Shown here one piece after another: positions 1-8,610 of a stretch of DNA of 37,410 nucleotides. The notes beneath the pieces were generated by a model. It saw only the letters and a list, made by a program, of their open reading frames with translations, had not been told where the DNA came from and ran no database searches. Position 1 is the stretch's first letter, and each line of letters starts with the position of its first letter. Source of the DNA: Alphaproteobacteria bacterium (lineage in GTDB: Bacteria; Pseudomonadota; Alphaproteobacteria; GCA-2746255). The position numbers and the translations under genes were made by a program. Where the stretch lies: positions 1-37,410 of the forward strand of contig JAJFGH010000163.1 in assembly GCA_021776275.1 (NCBI GenBank), given 5' to 3'.

Positions 1-2
1 CC

Positions 3-1286
3 TTTCTCCTCGTTCTTTTCCTGTTAAGCCCGTTGCTCGGCACCATCGCGCTGATCGCCCTGCCGATGTTCGCGCTGGTTTCCTTCGCGTTGTATCGAAT
101 CCAGCGCGGATTTTACGCGGACCGCTTTCAAGCCCTTAGCGAACGCACGTCCACCTATCTTGAGACGCTGCAAAATGCGCTGACGGTAAAATCCCTTGGC
201 CTTGAGCCGGAAATCACCCGCCGCTGGGAAGCGCGCGTGGCGAAGGCCGCGGCCATCGGCTTTCAAGCCGGCAACCTCACGGCGATGGCGAACGCCGCCG
301 CCGCTTTGCTGCAACAGGGGGTAAGCCTGGCGATCGTTTTTCTTGGCGCCAAACTCGTCATCGGCGGCGACCTCAGCATCGGCGCGCTGGTTGCGGCAAA
401 CCTGCTTGCCATGCGGGCCATTGCCCCGATGCGCCAAACCGTCCTTGCCTGGAACCAGTTGCAGGAAACGCGCCATGCCCTTCGGGAGTTGGAGGCGTTC
501 TTCGAACCGGGCCCGCAGGAAGCGCCCGGCGCCGATGCCCCCTTTTCCCCCGCCGGCGCAATCCGGCTTGAGAATGTAAGTTTTCGTTATGCCCCCGATA
601 CAAGCCCCGTTCTGGACCGCGTCCAGTTGGAGGTCCCAAAGGAAAGCATCCTGGCCGTCGTCGGCCCGGCCGGGTCCGGGAAAAGCACCTTGGCAAAATT
701 GCTGCTGGGACTCTATGCCCCCTCCGAAGGCCGCGTCCTGTTCGACGAAACGGACCTTGCCCATCTCCCGCCCGCGGCGCTGCACCGAAACGTGGCAAGC
801 GTGCCTCAGGAAAACCAACTCTTTTCCGGAACGGTTCAGGAAAACCTTCTTTTCGGGCTTCGCGACGTGCCGGCGGAGCGCGCCATCGCGGCGGCAAAAT
901 TTGTCGGCGCCCATGCTTTTATTCAACGCCTTCCGAAAGGCTACGAGACGCCCATTGGCGAGGGCGGGCAAAATCTTTCCGCCGGGCAAAAACAAATGCT
1001 CTGCGTCGCCCGCACCCTGGTCCGGAACCCGAAAATTCTTTTGCTCGACGAGGCGACGAACGCCATCGACCCGGCCGCCGAAGAAGCGCTGCTGCGCAAG
1101 CTTCGCCAAAAGGCGAAAGGGCACACGCTGTTGCTGCTGACGAACCGGCTGGCGCCCGCCTCGATCGCCGATCGCATCGCCCTGCTTGTCGACGGCCGGA
1201 TCGAACGCGTCGGCACACGCGCGGAAATGATCGATTTCACCCGCGCGCGCCTTGCCGAGCTTGCGGAAAAGAGGGCGCCCGGATGA
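3..1286 (+). CDS. Type I secretion ABC transporter, permease/ATPase (5' truncated)
   Basis: The reading frame is open to the left edge, so the N-terminus lies outside the window. About 427 residues are visible: the last membrane helices of an exporter-type transmembrane domain (a hydrophobic stretch at once, another around visible residues 95-120), then a nucleotide-binding domain. Walker A (GPAGSGKST) is near visible residue 220, the signature LSAGQ near 324 and Walker B (LLLDEA) near 347. The family (PrtD/HlyB-like) moves unfolded proteins or peptides from the cytoplasm through an adaptor and an outer-membrane channel. The stop overlaps the HlyD-family gene start (ATGA), so the two are translationally coupled. 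Odd: the H-loop residue, normally His in an HR motif, is Asn (codon 1143-1145, LTNRL). Whether a C39 peptidase domain precedes the membrane part cannot be seen. The substrate is unknown. Confidence 0.9.
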   Translation, partial: FLLVLFLLSPLLGTIALIALPMFALVSFALYRIQRGFYADRFQALSERTSTYLETLQNALTVKSLGLEPEITRRWEARVAKAAAIGFQAGNLTAMANAAAALLQQGVSLAIVFLGAKLVIGGDLSIGALVAANLLAMRAIAPMRQTVLAWNQLQETRHALRELEAFFEPGPQEAPGADAPFSPAGAIRLENVSFRYAPDTSPVLDRVQLEVPKESILAVVGPAGSGKSTLAKLLLGLYAPSEGRVLFDETDLAHLPPAALHRNVASVPQENQLFSGTVQENLLFGLRDVPAERAIAAAKFVGAHAFIQRLPKGYETPIGEGGQNLSAGQKQMLCVARTLVRNPKILLLDEATNAIDPAAEEALLRKLRQKAKGHTLLLLTNRLAPASIADRIALLVDGRIERVGTRAEMIDFTRARLAELAEKRAPG

Positions 1287-2617
1287 ACAACCCCGCCGGC
1301 AAAGCGCCCCGCTTTCCCCCCGCATCCATGGCGTCCATAGCGGCCATGGAAGCCGAGCCCGCGCCGCTTGCCCGCCTGCTGCTGCTGACGATTGCGCTTT
1401 TTCTTGGGCTTGCCCTGGTCTGGGCAAGCCTTGGCACCGTCGAACAGGTGGCCAACGCTTCCGGGCATGTGCGGCCCTTTGGCCGGGTCAAAATCGTCAA
1501 CCATCCGGAAGGCGGCCGCATCACCGCCATCCATGTCCGCGAGGGCGAGGCGGTCGAACGGGGCCAATCCCTGCTCGCCCTCGACGCCGGCGCGCTGAAC
1601 GAAGAAATCGCCCATCTCACGGATCGATGGCAAAACCTCGCCGTCGAGATCGCGCGCCTCGAAGCGGAAGCCGCCGGCACGGCGCCCGCCTTCGATCCCT
1701 CCATCGCCGAGGCCCGCGCCGATCTTGTGCGGTTGCACACCCGCCTTTTCGATTCCCATTTGAACGCCCTTGAAGGCGAAAAAGAAATCGCCGAGCGCAT
1801 CGTCGAACAGCGGCACAGCGATGCCGAGGGGCTGACGCGAAAAGTCGAGGAATACAAAGGCAGTCTCGCCATTCTGAAAAAGCAGGAGCGTTCCGTCGGC
1901 GCCCTCGCCGATAAAGGCTATTTCCCGGAACTGCGCTACCTTTCCATGCAACGCCAGCGGGCCGAGGCGGAAGGGTCGCTGGCAAAAACCCAGGAAGAAT
2001 TAATCGCCGCCTTCGCCGCCCTGGCCGAGGCGAGAGAGCGGCGAAAAACCCTCGACCGCAAATGGCAGGCGGACACCCTCGACCAGCTGGCCGCGGCGAA
2101 GAGAGAGCACGACCAAACCTTCGGCGCACTGACCCAGTTGCAAACGCGGCGAAAAGCCCTGGTGATCGCCGCCCCGTCCGCAGGCATCGTCCAGAATTTG
2201 CAGATCACCAGCGTCGGCCAGGCGATCGGAAAGAACGAACCCTTGATGAATCTCGTGCCGACGGCGGATCGTCTCATCGTCGAAGCGCGCGTTCAAAACC
2301 GCGACATCGGCTACGTCTCCGTCGGACAAAAGGCGCGGATAAAATTTCGCACCTATGATTTTCTTCGCTTCGGCAGCCTCGATGGCACCGTCGAACAGGT
2401 GGCGGCAAATGCCCTGAACCCACCGGGCGGGGGCGCGTCTTATTTTCCGGTCGTCATTCGTACGTCGCGCGACTATCTCGGCAGCCTGCCGGAAGAAAGG
2501 CCGGTGCAGCCGGGCATGGCGGTCGATGTCGATCTTCGAATCGGCGAGAAATCCGTTCTCTCCTACCTTACGGATCGGATTTTCCGGACCCGGGCGGGCG
2601 CGTTTCAGGAGCGATAA
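1283..2617 (+). CDS. HlyD-family type I secretion periplasmic adaptor
   Basis: 444 residues, the usual size for HlyD/PrtE membrane-fusion proteins. A short cytoplasmic N-terminus is followed by one membrane helix near residues 33-52, a lipoyl-like half (SGHVRPFGR, HPEGGRITAIHVREGEAVERGQ), a long Glu/Arg/Ala-rich coiled coil around residues 120-290, the second lipoyl half (APSAGIVQNL) and a beta-barrel. The C-terminal signature (PGMAVDVDLRIGEKSVLSYL) is typical of the family. It bridges the inner-membrane ATPase encoded immediately upstream (4-base overlap) to an outer-membrane TolC-like channel, which is not in this window. The last 50 bases overlap a gene on the opposite strand. The family assignment is firm; the exported substrate is not visible. 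Confidence 0.93.
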   Translation: MNNPAGKAPRFPPASMASIAAMEAEPAPLARLLLLTIALFLGLALVWASLGTVEQVANASGHVRPFGRVKIVNHPEGGRITAIHVREGEAVERGQSLLALDAGALNEEIAHLTDRWQNLAVEIARLEAEAAGTAPAFDPSIAEARADLVRLHTRLFDSHLNALEGEKEIAERIVEQRHSDAEGLTRKVEEYKGSLAILKKQERSVGALADKGYFPELRYLSMQRQRAEAEGSLAKTQEELIAAFAALAEARERRKTLDRKWQADTLDQLAAAKREHDQTFGALTQLQTRRKALVIAAPSAGIVQNLQITSVGQAIGKNEPLMNLVPTADRLIVEARVQNRDIGYVSVGQKARIKFRTYDFLRFGSLDGTVEQVAANALNPPGGGASYFPVVIRTSRDYLGSLPEERPVQPGMAVDVDLRIGEKSVLSYLTDRIFRTRAGAFQER

Positions 2618-2885
2618 CGACCAGTCCCCGTGCGATCATGTCCTCGAAGGCGGCGGCAACGTCACGGGTAATTTCCTCCGCCGCCACTTCGGGAAAGGCC
2701 TCCGAATAGATGCGCAAAATGGCGTCGCGCGGCAGCGGCGTCTCCAGCAAACGCCAGATGCCGCTGGTAACGGCGTCCAGGTAATAAACGTCCTGGCCTT
2801 CGGGCTCGACAAGAAAAAGATCGGCTTCAACCGCCGTCGCGCTGACGGCGGGATTGCGCCAATAGCTTTTTTCATCTGCCGTCAT
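2568..2885 (-). CDS. PqqD-family peptide-binding chaperone-like protein
   Basis: 105 residues with the PqqD fold pattern: an early beta region (DLFLVEPEGQDVYYLDAVTSGIWRLLE), then helices around FPEVAAEEITRDVAAAFEDMIARGLV. In characterised systems PqqD-like proteins act as RiPP recognition elements that bind a leader peptide and present it to a modifying enzyme; many stand-alone relatives have no known partner. It runs convergently into the HlyD-family gene and overlaps its last 50 bases. No radical-SAM enzyme or obvious precursor peptide is present nearby, so a link to peptide modification and export by the neighbouring ABC/HlyD pair is only a guess. The start is the ATG at 2885. The C-terminal tail is Pro/Gly-rich. 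Confidence 0.75.
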   Translation of the reverse strand: MTADEKSYWRNPAVSATAVEADLFLVEPEGQDVYYLDAVTSGIWRLLETPLPRDAILRIYSEAFPEVAAEEITRDVAAAFEDMIARGLVVIAPETRPPGSGKSDP

Positions 2886-2996
2886 GGCCCGCCTTTCCCA
2901 ACAAAAATGCCCGTCAAACTATGAAACGCCGGCACAGGCGATGCAAGGCGGCAGATCCCCCTTGCCAGAACGCCGGCAGGACTTCTTACTTGCGGG

Positions 2997-3740
2997 ATGA
3001 CGGAAATGGCAGTCCAGGTCGAAGGCCTCACGAAACGCTACGGCGCGATTCACGCCATCGATGGCATTGCCTTCACCGTGCGGCGCGGCAGCACCATGGG
3101 CATCCTCGGCGGCAATGGCGCCGGCAAGACGACGACCCTGGCCATCTTGCTTGGCCTGCTGCTGCCCACCAGCGGGCGGACCCTGGTGCTTGGCTGCGAC
3201 ATGCAAAAGCACCGCTACCGCGCGCTGCCCGACATGAACTTTTCCTCGCCTTACGTAGATTTGCCGCGGCGGCTGACGGCGGCGGAAAATTTGAAAGTCT
3301 ATGCCCGCCTCTATGGCATTCCCAATGTGCGCGAGCGGATCGAGACCTTGGCCGGCGAGCTCGACCTGCACGCCTTTTTGCACCGGCCCATCGGCAGCCT
3401 TTCTTCCGGCCAGCGCACGCGCGTCGCCCTGGCCAAGGCCATGCTGAACCGGCCGACGCTGCTGCTGCTTGACGAGCCGACCGCCTCCCTCGATCCGGCG
3501 ACGGCCGATTGGGTGCGCGGCTATCTGGAACGTTACCGCGTGCAAACGGGCGCTACTATTTTGCTTGCGTCCCACAACATGGCCGAGGTGGAGCGGCTCT
3601 GCGACGACGTGATCATGCTGCGCCAGGGCCGGGTCGTCGACCGGGGAAGTCCCGACACCCTGATCGAACGCCATGGGCGCACCTCCCTCGAAGAAGTGTT
3701 CTTGGCGATCGCGCGCAACGAACGGGCGGAACGAACATGA
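2997..3740 (+). CDS. ABC-2 type exporter, ATP-binding subunit
   Basis: 247 residues forming one complete nucleotide-binding domain: Walker A GGNGAGKTTT near residue 41, signature LSSGQ near 138, Walker B LLLLDEPTASLD near 158 and an intact H-loop His in LASHNMAEVERLCDDV. The C-terminal tail (TSLEEVFLAIAR) is typical of exporters of the CcmA/NodI/daunorubicin-resistance type. It would power the permease encoded immediately downstream, whose ATG overlaps this stop in an ATGA. The start was taken as the ATG at 2997; a second in-frame ATG at 3006 is an alternative. The substrate cannot be inferred, because no biosynthetic genes accompany the pair. Confidence 0.9.
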   Translation: MTEMAVQVEGLTKRYGAIHAIDGIAFTVRRGSTMGILGGNGAGKTTTLAILLGLLLPTSGRTLVLGCDMQKHRYRALPDMNFSSPYVDLPRRLTAAENLKVYARLYGIPNVRERIETLAGELDLHAFLHRPIGSLSSGQRTRVALAKAMLNRPTLLLLDEPTASLDPATADWVRGYLERYRVQTGATILLASHNMAEVERLCDDVIMLRQGRVVDRGSPDTLIERHGRTSLEEVFLAIARNERAERT

Positions 3741-4552
3741 CGGACCGGTCAAACCCGTTTTTCTCGTGGACACGCACAACCGCGTTGCTGCTTCGCTATC
3801 TCTACCTGCTTCGGGGCTCCTGGCCGCGCCTTCTTGAACTTGCCTATTGGCCGACGGTGCAGATGATCCTCTGGGGTTTGATCACCCAGTTTTTTCTTAC
3901 CAACAGCGCCTGGCTGATGCAGGCGGGCGGCGTGTTGATCGCCGCAGTGCTTTTGTGGGACGTGCTGTTTCGAAGCCAGCTTGGCGTTTCGATTTCCTTT
4001 CTCGAGGAAATGTGGTCGCGCAATCTGGGCCAGCTTTTCGTAAGCCCGCTCCGGCCGTGGGAATTTGTTGCCTCGCTTCTGGCGACGAGCCTGCTTAGAA
4101 CCCTGATCGGCGTCATCCCGGCGGCCTTTCTGGCAATTTTGCTGTACCGCTATTCCGTTTTCGATCTGGGGCTGCCTTTGCTTGCGTTCTTTACGAACCT
4201 GCTCGTCATGGGATGGGCCATCGGCCTTTTCGTCTCGGCCGTCATTTTGCGCTACGGCCTCGGCGCGGAAAGCCTGGCCTGGCTTGCCATCTTTGCGATC
4301 GCGCCCTTAAGCGGCATTTACTACCCCATCGACGTTCTGCCGAACTGGCTTCAACCCATTGCCTACGCGCTGCCCGCGTCCCACGTGTTCGAAGGCATGC
4401 GGGCCGTGATGTTCGAGCAAGTTTTCCGTTGGGACCATTTTGCCTGGGCGGTGGCGCTCAACCTTTGCTACCTCGGCGGCGGCATCGCCAGCCTGCTGTT
4501 TGCCTTCCGCATCGCCCGCATCCGCGGCCTGTTGCTGCAAATCGGCGAATAG
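3737..4552 (+). CDS. ABC-2 type exporter, permease subunit
   Basis: 271 residues with about six hydrophobic segments, consistent with an ABC-2 membrane domain: roughly LLELAYWPTVQMILWGLITQFF, the AGGVLIAAVLLWDVLF region, a helix after the SFLEEMWSRNLGQLFVSPLRPWEF loop, two helices in the middle and one near the C-terminus. The loop containing EEMWSRNL and PLRP is characteristic of ABC-2 permeases. An in-frame reading continues upstream, but that part antisenses the ATPase gene frame and has no coding logic; the ATG at 3737 overlapping the ATPase stop is the convincing start. With the upstream subunit it forms an inner-membrane exporter. Related systems export drugs, lipids or polysaccharides; this one is unassigned. 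Confidence 0.9.
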   Translation: MTDRSNPFFSWTRTTALLLRYLYLLRGSWPRLLELAYWPTVQMILWGLITQFFLTNSAWLMQAGGVLIAAVLLWDVLFRSQLGVSISFLEEMWSRNLGQLFVSPLRPWEFVASLLATSLLRTLIGVIPAAFLAILLYRYSVFDLGLPLLAFFTNLLVMGWAIGLFVSAVILRYGLGAESLAWLAIFAIAPLSGIYYPIDVLPNWLQPIAYALPASHVFEGMRAVMFEQVFRWDHFAWAVALNLCYLGGGIASLLFAFRIARIRGLLLQIGE

Positions 4553-4592
4553 CGCGCAAAACCCTTCGAACCCGCAAACATCTGGAGCAAAA

Positions 4593-4622
4593 TTGGCGGT
4601 TGGCAAAAAACTGCCCTATAAC
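4593..4622 (+). promoter_or_regulatory. Candidate sigma70-type promoter for the histidine phosphatase gene
   Basis: TTGGCG (4593-4598) and TATAAC (4617-4622) are separated by 18 bases, about 70 bases before the ATG at 4693. The spacer contains a small inverted repeat, GGCA-N6-TGCC. It lies in the only sizeable gap between the ABC-2 exporter and the following gene. Seen by eye only. Confidence 0.4.
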
Positions 4623-4692
4623 AAAATCGGACGCACCCGGGCCGGATGAGCAAGCTTTTGATATTCCCCGTTTTTTATCTTTCGAGGCAGCC

Positions 4693-5328
4693 ATGACCGG
4701 CCCCACCCGCTGGTGGTGGATCCGCCACGCCCCGGCGCAGTATCACGATGGGCGCGTTTACGGCAGTTCGATCGACGTCGACGTCGACACGACGGACCCC
4801 GGCCCCTTTCGCGCGCTGGCGCAACATTTGCCGAAGGACGCCGTCTTGGTGCAATCGGCGCTCCGCCGTACCCAGCAAACGGCGGCGGCGATTTGCGCAC
4901 AAGGGTTTCAACCTGCCCTTTCGCGCATCGCCGAAACCATGGGCGAGCTGAACTTCGGCGATTGGCAGGGCATGACCTATGCCGACCTTCACAAAATCAG
5001 CGGCGGCCATCCGGTTTGGTTCACGCCCCTCGACGCGGTGCCGCCAGGGGGTGAAAGCTTTCTCCAGATGCGCACGCGCGTCCTTTCCGCCATCGAAGCG
5101 CTAACGGAAGAATTCGCCGGCCGCGACATCGTCTCCGTCTCCCATGGCGGGCCCATTCGCGCCGCCATCGGCCATGCGCTTGGCCTAACGCCGGAACGTT
5201 CCGTGCATTTCCGGATCGACAACCTTTCCCTTACCCGGACCGACTACCGCCAGGCGGCGGATGGCGAAAAAGGCACTTGGCACGTTGGCTGTGTGAACAA
5301 ACGAACCGAGGAATTGGCGCAGCCCTAA
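4693..5328 (+). CDS. Histidine phosphatase family protein (possible alpha-ribazole phosphatase)
   Basis: 211 residues. The histidine phosphatase signature is near the N-terminus (WIRHAPAQY: the catalytic His sits in RHA rather than the commoner RHG), with the conserved Arg in SALRRTQQTA, the acid-containing segment GELNFGDWQGMTY and the second His in VSHGGPIRAA. The superfamily transfers or hydrolyses phosphate through a phospho-His intermediate. The downstream cobQ and cbiB genes suggest the CobC role (alpha-ribazole-5'-phosphate dephosphorylation in cobalamin nucleotide-loop assembly), but many paralogues have other substrates and the sequence does not decide. The ATG at 4693 fits the motif position; the longer frame upstream reads through the ABC-2 permease gene in another frame and was rejected. 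Confidence 0.85.
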   Translation: MTGPTRWWWIRHAPAQYHDGRVYGSSIDVDVDTTDPGPFRALAQHLPKDAVLVQSALRRTQQTAAAICAQGFQPALSRIAETMGELNFGDWQGMTYADLHKISGGHPVWFTPLDAVPPGGESFLQMRTRVLSAIEALTEEFAGRDIVSVSHGGPIRAAIGHALGLTPERSVHFRIDNLSLTRTDYRQAADGEKGTWHVGCVNKRTEELAQP

Positions 5329-5375
5329 GGCCGCGCCGGGCAAAACTTCTTTCTTGCAAGCCGGAGGGCATTTCG

Positions 5376-6059
5376 ATGCGAAAACAGATCCGTAGATTGG
5401 CCGCTTTTTTTCTTGTGGGCGCAATGCTTGCGGCAAACAGCCTGCCGGCGAAGGCCGGTTCCGAACAGCAAGAGCTGATCGACAGCGCCAAATACACCAT
5501 GAAGCGCATGCTGGAGGACAAATTTTTCTCGCAAGTGCCAGCCTATCTGACCCGGGCGAAGGCCATTTTGATTGTGCCCTCGTTGTTCAAGGCCGGTTTC
5601 TTCTTCGGCGCCGAAGGCGGAAACGGCGTGCTGCTTGCCAAGGATGGCGATGGCGCGTGGAGCTACCCCGCCTTCTACACGATGGCCGCCGCCAGTTTCG
5701 GCTTGCAGTTCGGCGCCCAGGATTCGGAAGTGCTGCTGGTTATCCTGACCGATGGCGGCCTTGATTCCGTGCTGAGTTCCGAGGTCAAGCTCGGCGCCGA
5801 TGCCAGCTTTGCCCTGGGGCCCGTCGGCGCCGGCATCGAAGGCGCCACGACGGCCAATCTCGGCGCCGATATCATCGCCTTCTCGCGAGCCGTCGGCCTC
5901 TTTGGCGGCGTCGCCGGCGAAGGCACGGTGATCTATGCCCGGGATTCGTGGAATCAGCTTTATTACGACCCGGAAGCGACGCCCCGAAAAATTGTCCGGG
6001 AAAACGCGGCCCAAAACAGCGGCGCGGATGCGCTTCGTGGCGTCCTCGCTGGGAAATAA
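5376..6059 (+). CDS. Exported SYLF-domain (Ysc84-like) protein
   Basis: 227 residues with a clear signal peptide (positively charged MRKQIRR, hydrophobic core, likely cleavage after AKA near residue 26). The rest matches the SYLF/DUF500 family: an N-terminal helix, then [27 protein letters not shown], the central repeat-like beta segments, and [18 protein letters not shown]. Eukaryotic SYLF domains bind phosphoinositides; bacterial secreted forms are poorly characterised and probably associate with lipid or membrane in the periplasm. A good ribosome-binding site (GGAGG at 5363-5367) lies 8 bases before the ATG, which rules out the longer in-frame start at 5277. The 3' end overlaps the presumed cobQ start by about 32 bases. 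Confidence 0.88.
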   Translation: MRKQIRRLAAFFLVGAMLAANSLPAKAGSEQQELIDSAKYTMKRMLEDKFFSQVPAYLTRAKAILIVPSLFKAGFFFGAEGGNGVLLAKDGDGAWSYPAFYTMAAASFGLQFGAQDSEVLLVILTDGGLDSVLSSEVKLGADASFALGPVGAGIEGATTANLGADIIAFSRAVGLFGGVAGEGTVIYARDSWNQLYYDPEATPRKIVRENAAQNSGADALRGVLAGK

Positions 6060-7542
6060 CGCCTCGCGCGTCCCGGCCCTGATGCTCCAGGGCACCGGGT
6101 CGGACGTCGGAAAATCGCTTCTCGTGGCCGGGCTTTGCCGCGTCTTTGCCAGGCGCGGGCTGCGCGTTCAGCCCTTCAAGCCCCAGAACATGTCGAACAA
6201 CGCCGCCGTGACCGTCGAAGGCGGCGAGATCGGCCGGGCCCAGGCCTTGCAGGCACGCGCCGCCGGCATCCCCCCCAGCGTGCACATGAACCCGGTTCTC
6301 CTAAAACCCGAGACGGACACCGGCGCCCAGATCGTCGTGCAGGGGCAAATTGCCGGCCGCGCCGAGGCGCGCGCCTATCAAGGGAAGAAGCCGGACCTGC
6401 TGCCAAGCGTGCTCGAAAGTTTCGCCGCCCTTTCTGAAGATGCCGACCTTATCCTGGTCGAAGGCGCGGGCAGCCCGGCCGAGGTAAACCTGCGCGCAGG
6501 CGACATCGCCAATATGGGATTTGCCGAGGCCGCCGATCTGCCGGTCGCATTGGTTGGCGACATCGAACGCGGCGGGGTCATCGCCGCCATCGTCGGCACC
6601 AGAGAAGTCATTGCCCCTTCGGAGCGGAACCGCATTCGGGGCTTCATCGTCAACAAATTCCGCGGCGACGTGACGCTGTTCGAAGATGGCGTCACGATTT
6701 TAGAAGCGCGCACCCACTGGCCCTGTTTCGGCATCGTGCCCTTTCTTTCGGAGGCGCGGTTGCTGCCGGCGGAAGACTCCCTTCCCCTTGCCGCCTATCG
6801 GGAAAGCGAAGGCCGCCCCATTCGCGTGCTCGTCCCCGTGCTTTCGCGGCTTGCCAATTTCGACGATTTCGATCCGCTCCTTGCCGAGCCGGATGTCAGC
6901 ATCGAAATCGTACCGCCCGGCAAGCGGCTGCCCGAAGGCGCCGACCTGGTCATCCTTGGCGGCACGAAGGCAACCCTTGCCGATTTGCGTTTCTTGCGCG
7001 CTCAGGGGTGGGAGGAAGATTTGCACGCCCATCATGCCCATGGCGGGCGGATTCTGGGCATCTGCGGCGGCTATCAGATGTTGGGCCGGCGTGTGCGCGA
7101 CCCGTCCGGAATCGAGGGCGAACGCGGCGAGGCGCCGGGGCTTGGCTTCCTAGATTTTGAAACCGTGCTGGACCGGGAAAAGCGGCTCCACTCCATTGCC
7201 GGGACCGAAATCGCAAGCGGCGCGCCCGTGCAGGGCTATGAAATGCATGTCGGCGTTTCGAAAGGCCCGGCCCTGGCGCAGCCGCTTTTCAAGCTTGCGG
7301 GCCAGCCGGAAGGGGCCTGTTCCAAGGACGGGCGCATCCTTGGCACCTATCTCCACGGCCTTTTCGCTTCGGATGCCTACCGCCACGCGTTCCTCAACCG
7401 CATCCGGCCGCGCGAACCGAGCCGCGTGCATTTCGAACGGCGGGTCGATCAATTGCTGGGCCAGCTTGCCGATCGGCTGGAGGATGCGCTGGACGTCGAA
7501 CGGCTTTACGCCATCGCATCGGCGCGAGGCAAAAAAAACTAA
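6028..7542 (+). CDS. cobQ: Cobyric acid synthase (adenosylcobyric acid synthase, glutamine-hydrolysing)
   Basis: About 504 residues; CobQ/CbiP enzymes are usually 480-510. The N-terminal dethiobiotin-synthetase-like ATPase begins with [13 protein letters not shown] and continues with [11 protein letters not shown], a hallmark of CobQ. The C-terminal class I glutamine amidotransferase domain has the nucleophile Cys in [10 protein letters not shown] and the catalytic His in GTYLHGLF. The enzyme amidates the b, d, e and g side chains of cobyrinic a,c-diamide in the cytoplasm. The start is uncertain: ATG 6028 overlaps the SYLF gene by 32 bases; GTG 6037 is an alternative, and ATG 6082 would remove the first strand. 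The stop shares the tetranucleotide CTAA with the convergent cbiB-like gene. Confidence 0.93.
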   Translation: MRFVASSLGNNASRVPALMLQGTGSDVGKSLLVAGLCRVFARRGLRVQPFKPQNMSNNAAVTVEGGEIGRAQALQARAAGIPPSVHMNPVLLKPETDTGAQIVVQGQIAGRAEARAYQGKKPDLLPSVLESFAALSEDADLILVEGAGSPAEVNLRAGDIANMGFAEAADLPVALVGDIERGGVIAAIVGTREVIAPSERNRIRGFIVNKFRGDVTLFEDGVTILEARTHWPCFGIVPFLSEARLLPAEDSLPLAAYRESEGRPIRVLVPVLSRLANFDDFDPLLAEPDVSIEIVPPGKRLPEGADLVILGGTKATLADLRFLRAQGWEEDLHAHHAHGGRILGICGGYQMLGRRVRDPSGIEGERGEAPGLGFLDFETVLDREKRLHSIAGTEIASGAPVQGYEMHVGVSKGPALAQPLFKLAGQPEGACSKDGRILGTYLHGLFASDAYRHAFLNRIRPREPSRVHFERRVDQLLGQLADRLEDALDVERLYAIASARGKKN

Positions 7543-8546
7543 ACCGCGTACAGGGCCGCCGTCGCACCGAAAAGAAGAAAGGCGGCAACGACAAAAAGGT
7601 AAAGGGTGCGGCGAAGGTCCTGAAAGCCCAGGCGCGCCCGGCCGGTTCCGATCCAGGGAACCCCATGCGCTTGGGCCGTTTCTTCCCCGCCCTCGCCAGG
7701 CTCGCCATGGCCGGGGCCAAGCAGGGCAAAGTCCAGGGCGCCGGCTGTCGCCGCCATCGGCCAGCCGGCGTTGCCGTCCGGATGCCGGCCGGCCACGTTT
7801 ATCAGCACGCGAAAACTTCGGATCGGGTTGGCCGTCGGCGTGAAAATCGCCGCGCCTACGAAAAAAATGCCCGCCAGACGAACCGGCAGCAGGCCAAGCG
7901 CCGCGTCGAATTGCCGGGCCGCAAAACCAAAGGCCTGATGGCGAGGGTCCGTGCCGCCAAGGCGCGTGCAAAGCACGCGCGCCGCGCGGGAAAGCATCAC
8001 GCCCGGAAGGCCTAAAAGCACAAACCAGAAAACGGGCGCCAGGACGTCCTTGCCGAAACGCACGCTTACCCGTTCGATCCCCAGACGGGCATAGAGATGC
8101 GGATCGCCCGTCGGCCCGCCGGCCAGGAAGGGAAACGCGGCCGGCGAAACGCGGCCGGCTTTGAGGGCCTTCGCAAGCGCCCGGCCCTCGTCGAAAACCG
8201 GCCGCAAGGGGATGAGCAGAGCCAGCAGAAAAACCTCGCCATACCGCCCAAAGGGCGCATCGCTGGCAAAATCGAGCAGCGCCATGCCGACGCCGAAGGC
8301 AAGGGCGACCAGCATCAAAACGACGAGGGCGCCGCGGATGGTGCGGTTCCGCGCGCTGCGTTTCTCGCGGTTGAGGCGCCGATCGAACCCGTCTGTCAGC
8401 CGCCCGAAAAACGCCTCCGGATGCCAGGGCCGGAGGACGGGAAGCGAAAGCCCGCCGAAAAGCGCGTTGACGGCCAGGGCAATCAGAAGGAAAAACAGGG
8501 AGTCGGGGCTCCCGCCGGGCAAGGAAATCGGCATGGAGCGCAGCAT
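7539..8546 (-). CDS. cobD: CobD/CbiB-family cobalamin biosynthesis membrane protein
   Basis: 335 residues, strongly hydrophobic with about five membrane segments. Family landmarks are [25 protein letters not shown] (the CbiB segment around the conserved ...FxDxVxAPxxW) and [19 protein letters not shown] near the C-terminus (compare SPNAGWPMA in CbiB). CbiB/CobD attaches the aminopropanol arm to adenosylcobyric acid to give adenosylcobinamide(-phosphate), directly after the CobQ step, which fits the convergent cobQ neighbour. The protein is diverged from typical CbiB: the usual ENxxDG motif is replaced by VRFGKD. It may therefore be a divergent orthologue or a paralogue of altered function. 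The first Met at 8546 was used; Met at residue 5 is also possible. No intrinsic terminator fits between it and cobQ. Confidence 0.8.
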   Translation of the reverse strand: MLRSMPISLPGGSPDSLFFLLIALAVNALFGGLSLPVLRPWHPEAFFGRLTDGFDRRLNREKRSARNRTIRGALVVLMLVALAFGVGMALLDFASDAPFGRYGEVFLLALLIPLRPVFDEGRALAKALKAGRVSPAAFPFLAGGPTGDPHLYARLGIERVSVRFGKDVLAPVFWFVLLGLPGVMLSRAARVLCTRLGGTDPRHQAFGFAARQFDAALGLLPVRLAGIFFVGAAIFTPTANPIRSFRVLINVAGRHPDGNAGWPMAATAGALDFALLGPGHGEPGEGGEETAQAHGVPWIGTGRARLGFQDLRRTLYLFVVAAFLLFGATAALYAV

Positions 8547-8610
8547 GGGCCGAAGCGCACCGGGGCGTCAATGCCGGACCCAAGGCCCCGGCCGGAGAGC
8601 GTGGAAACAG

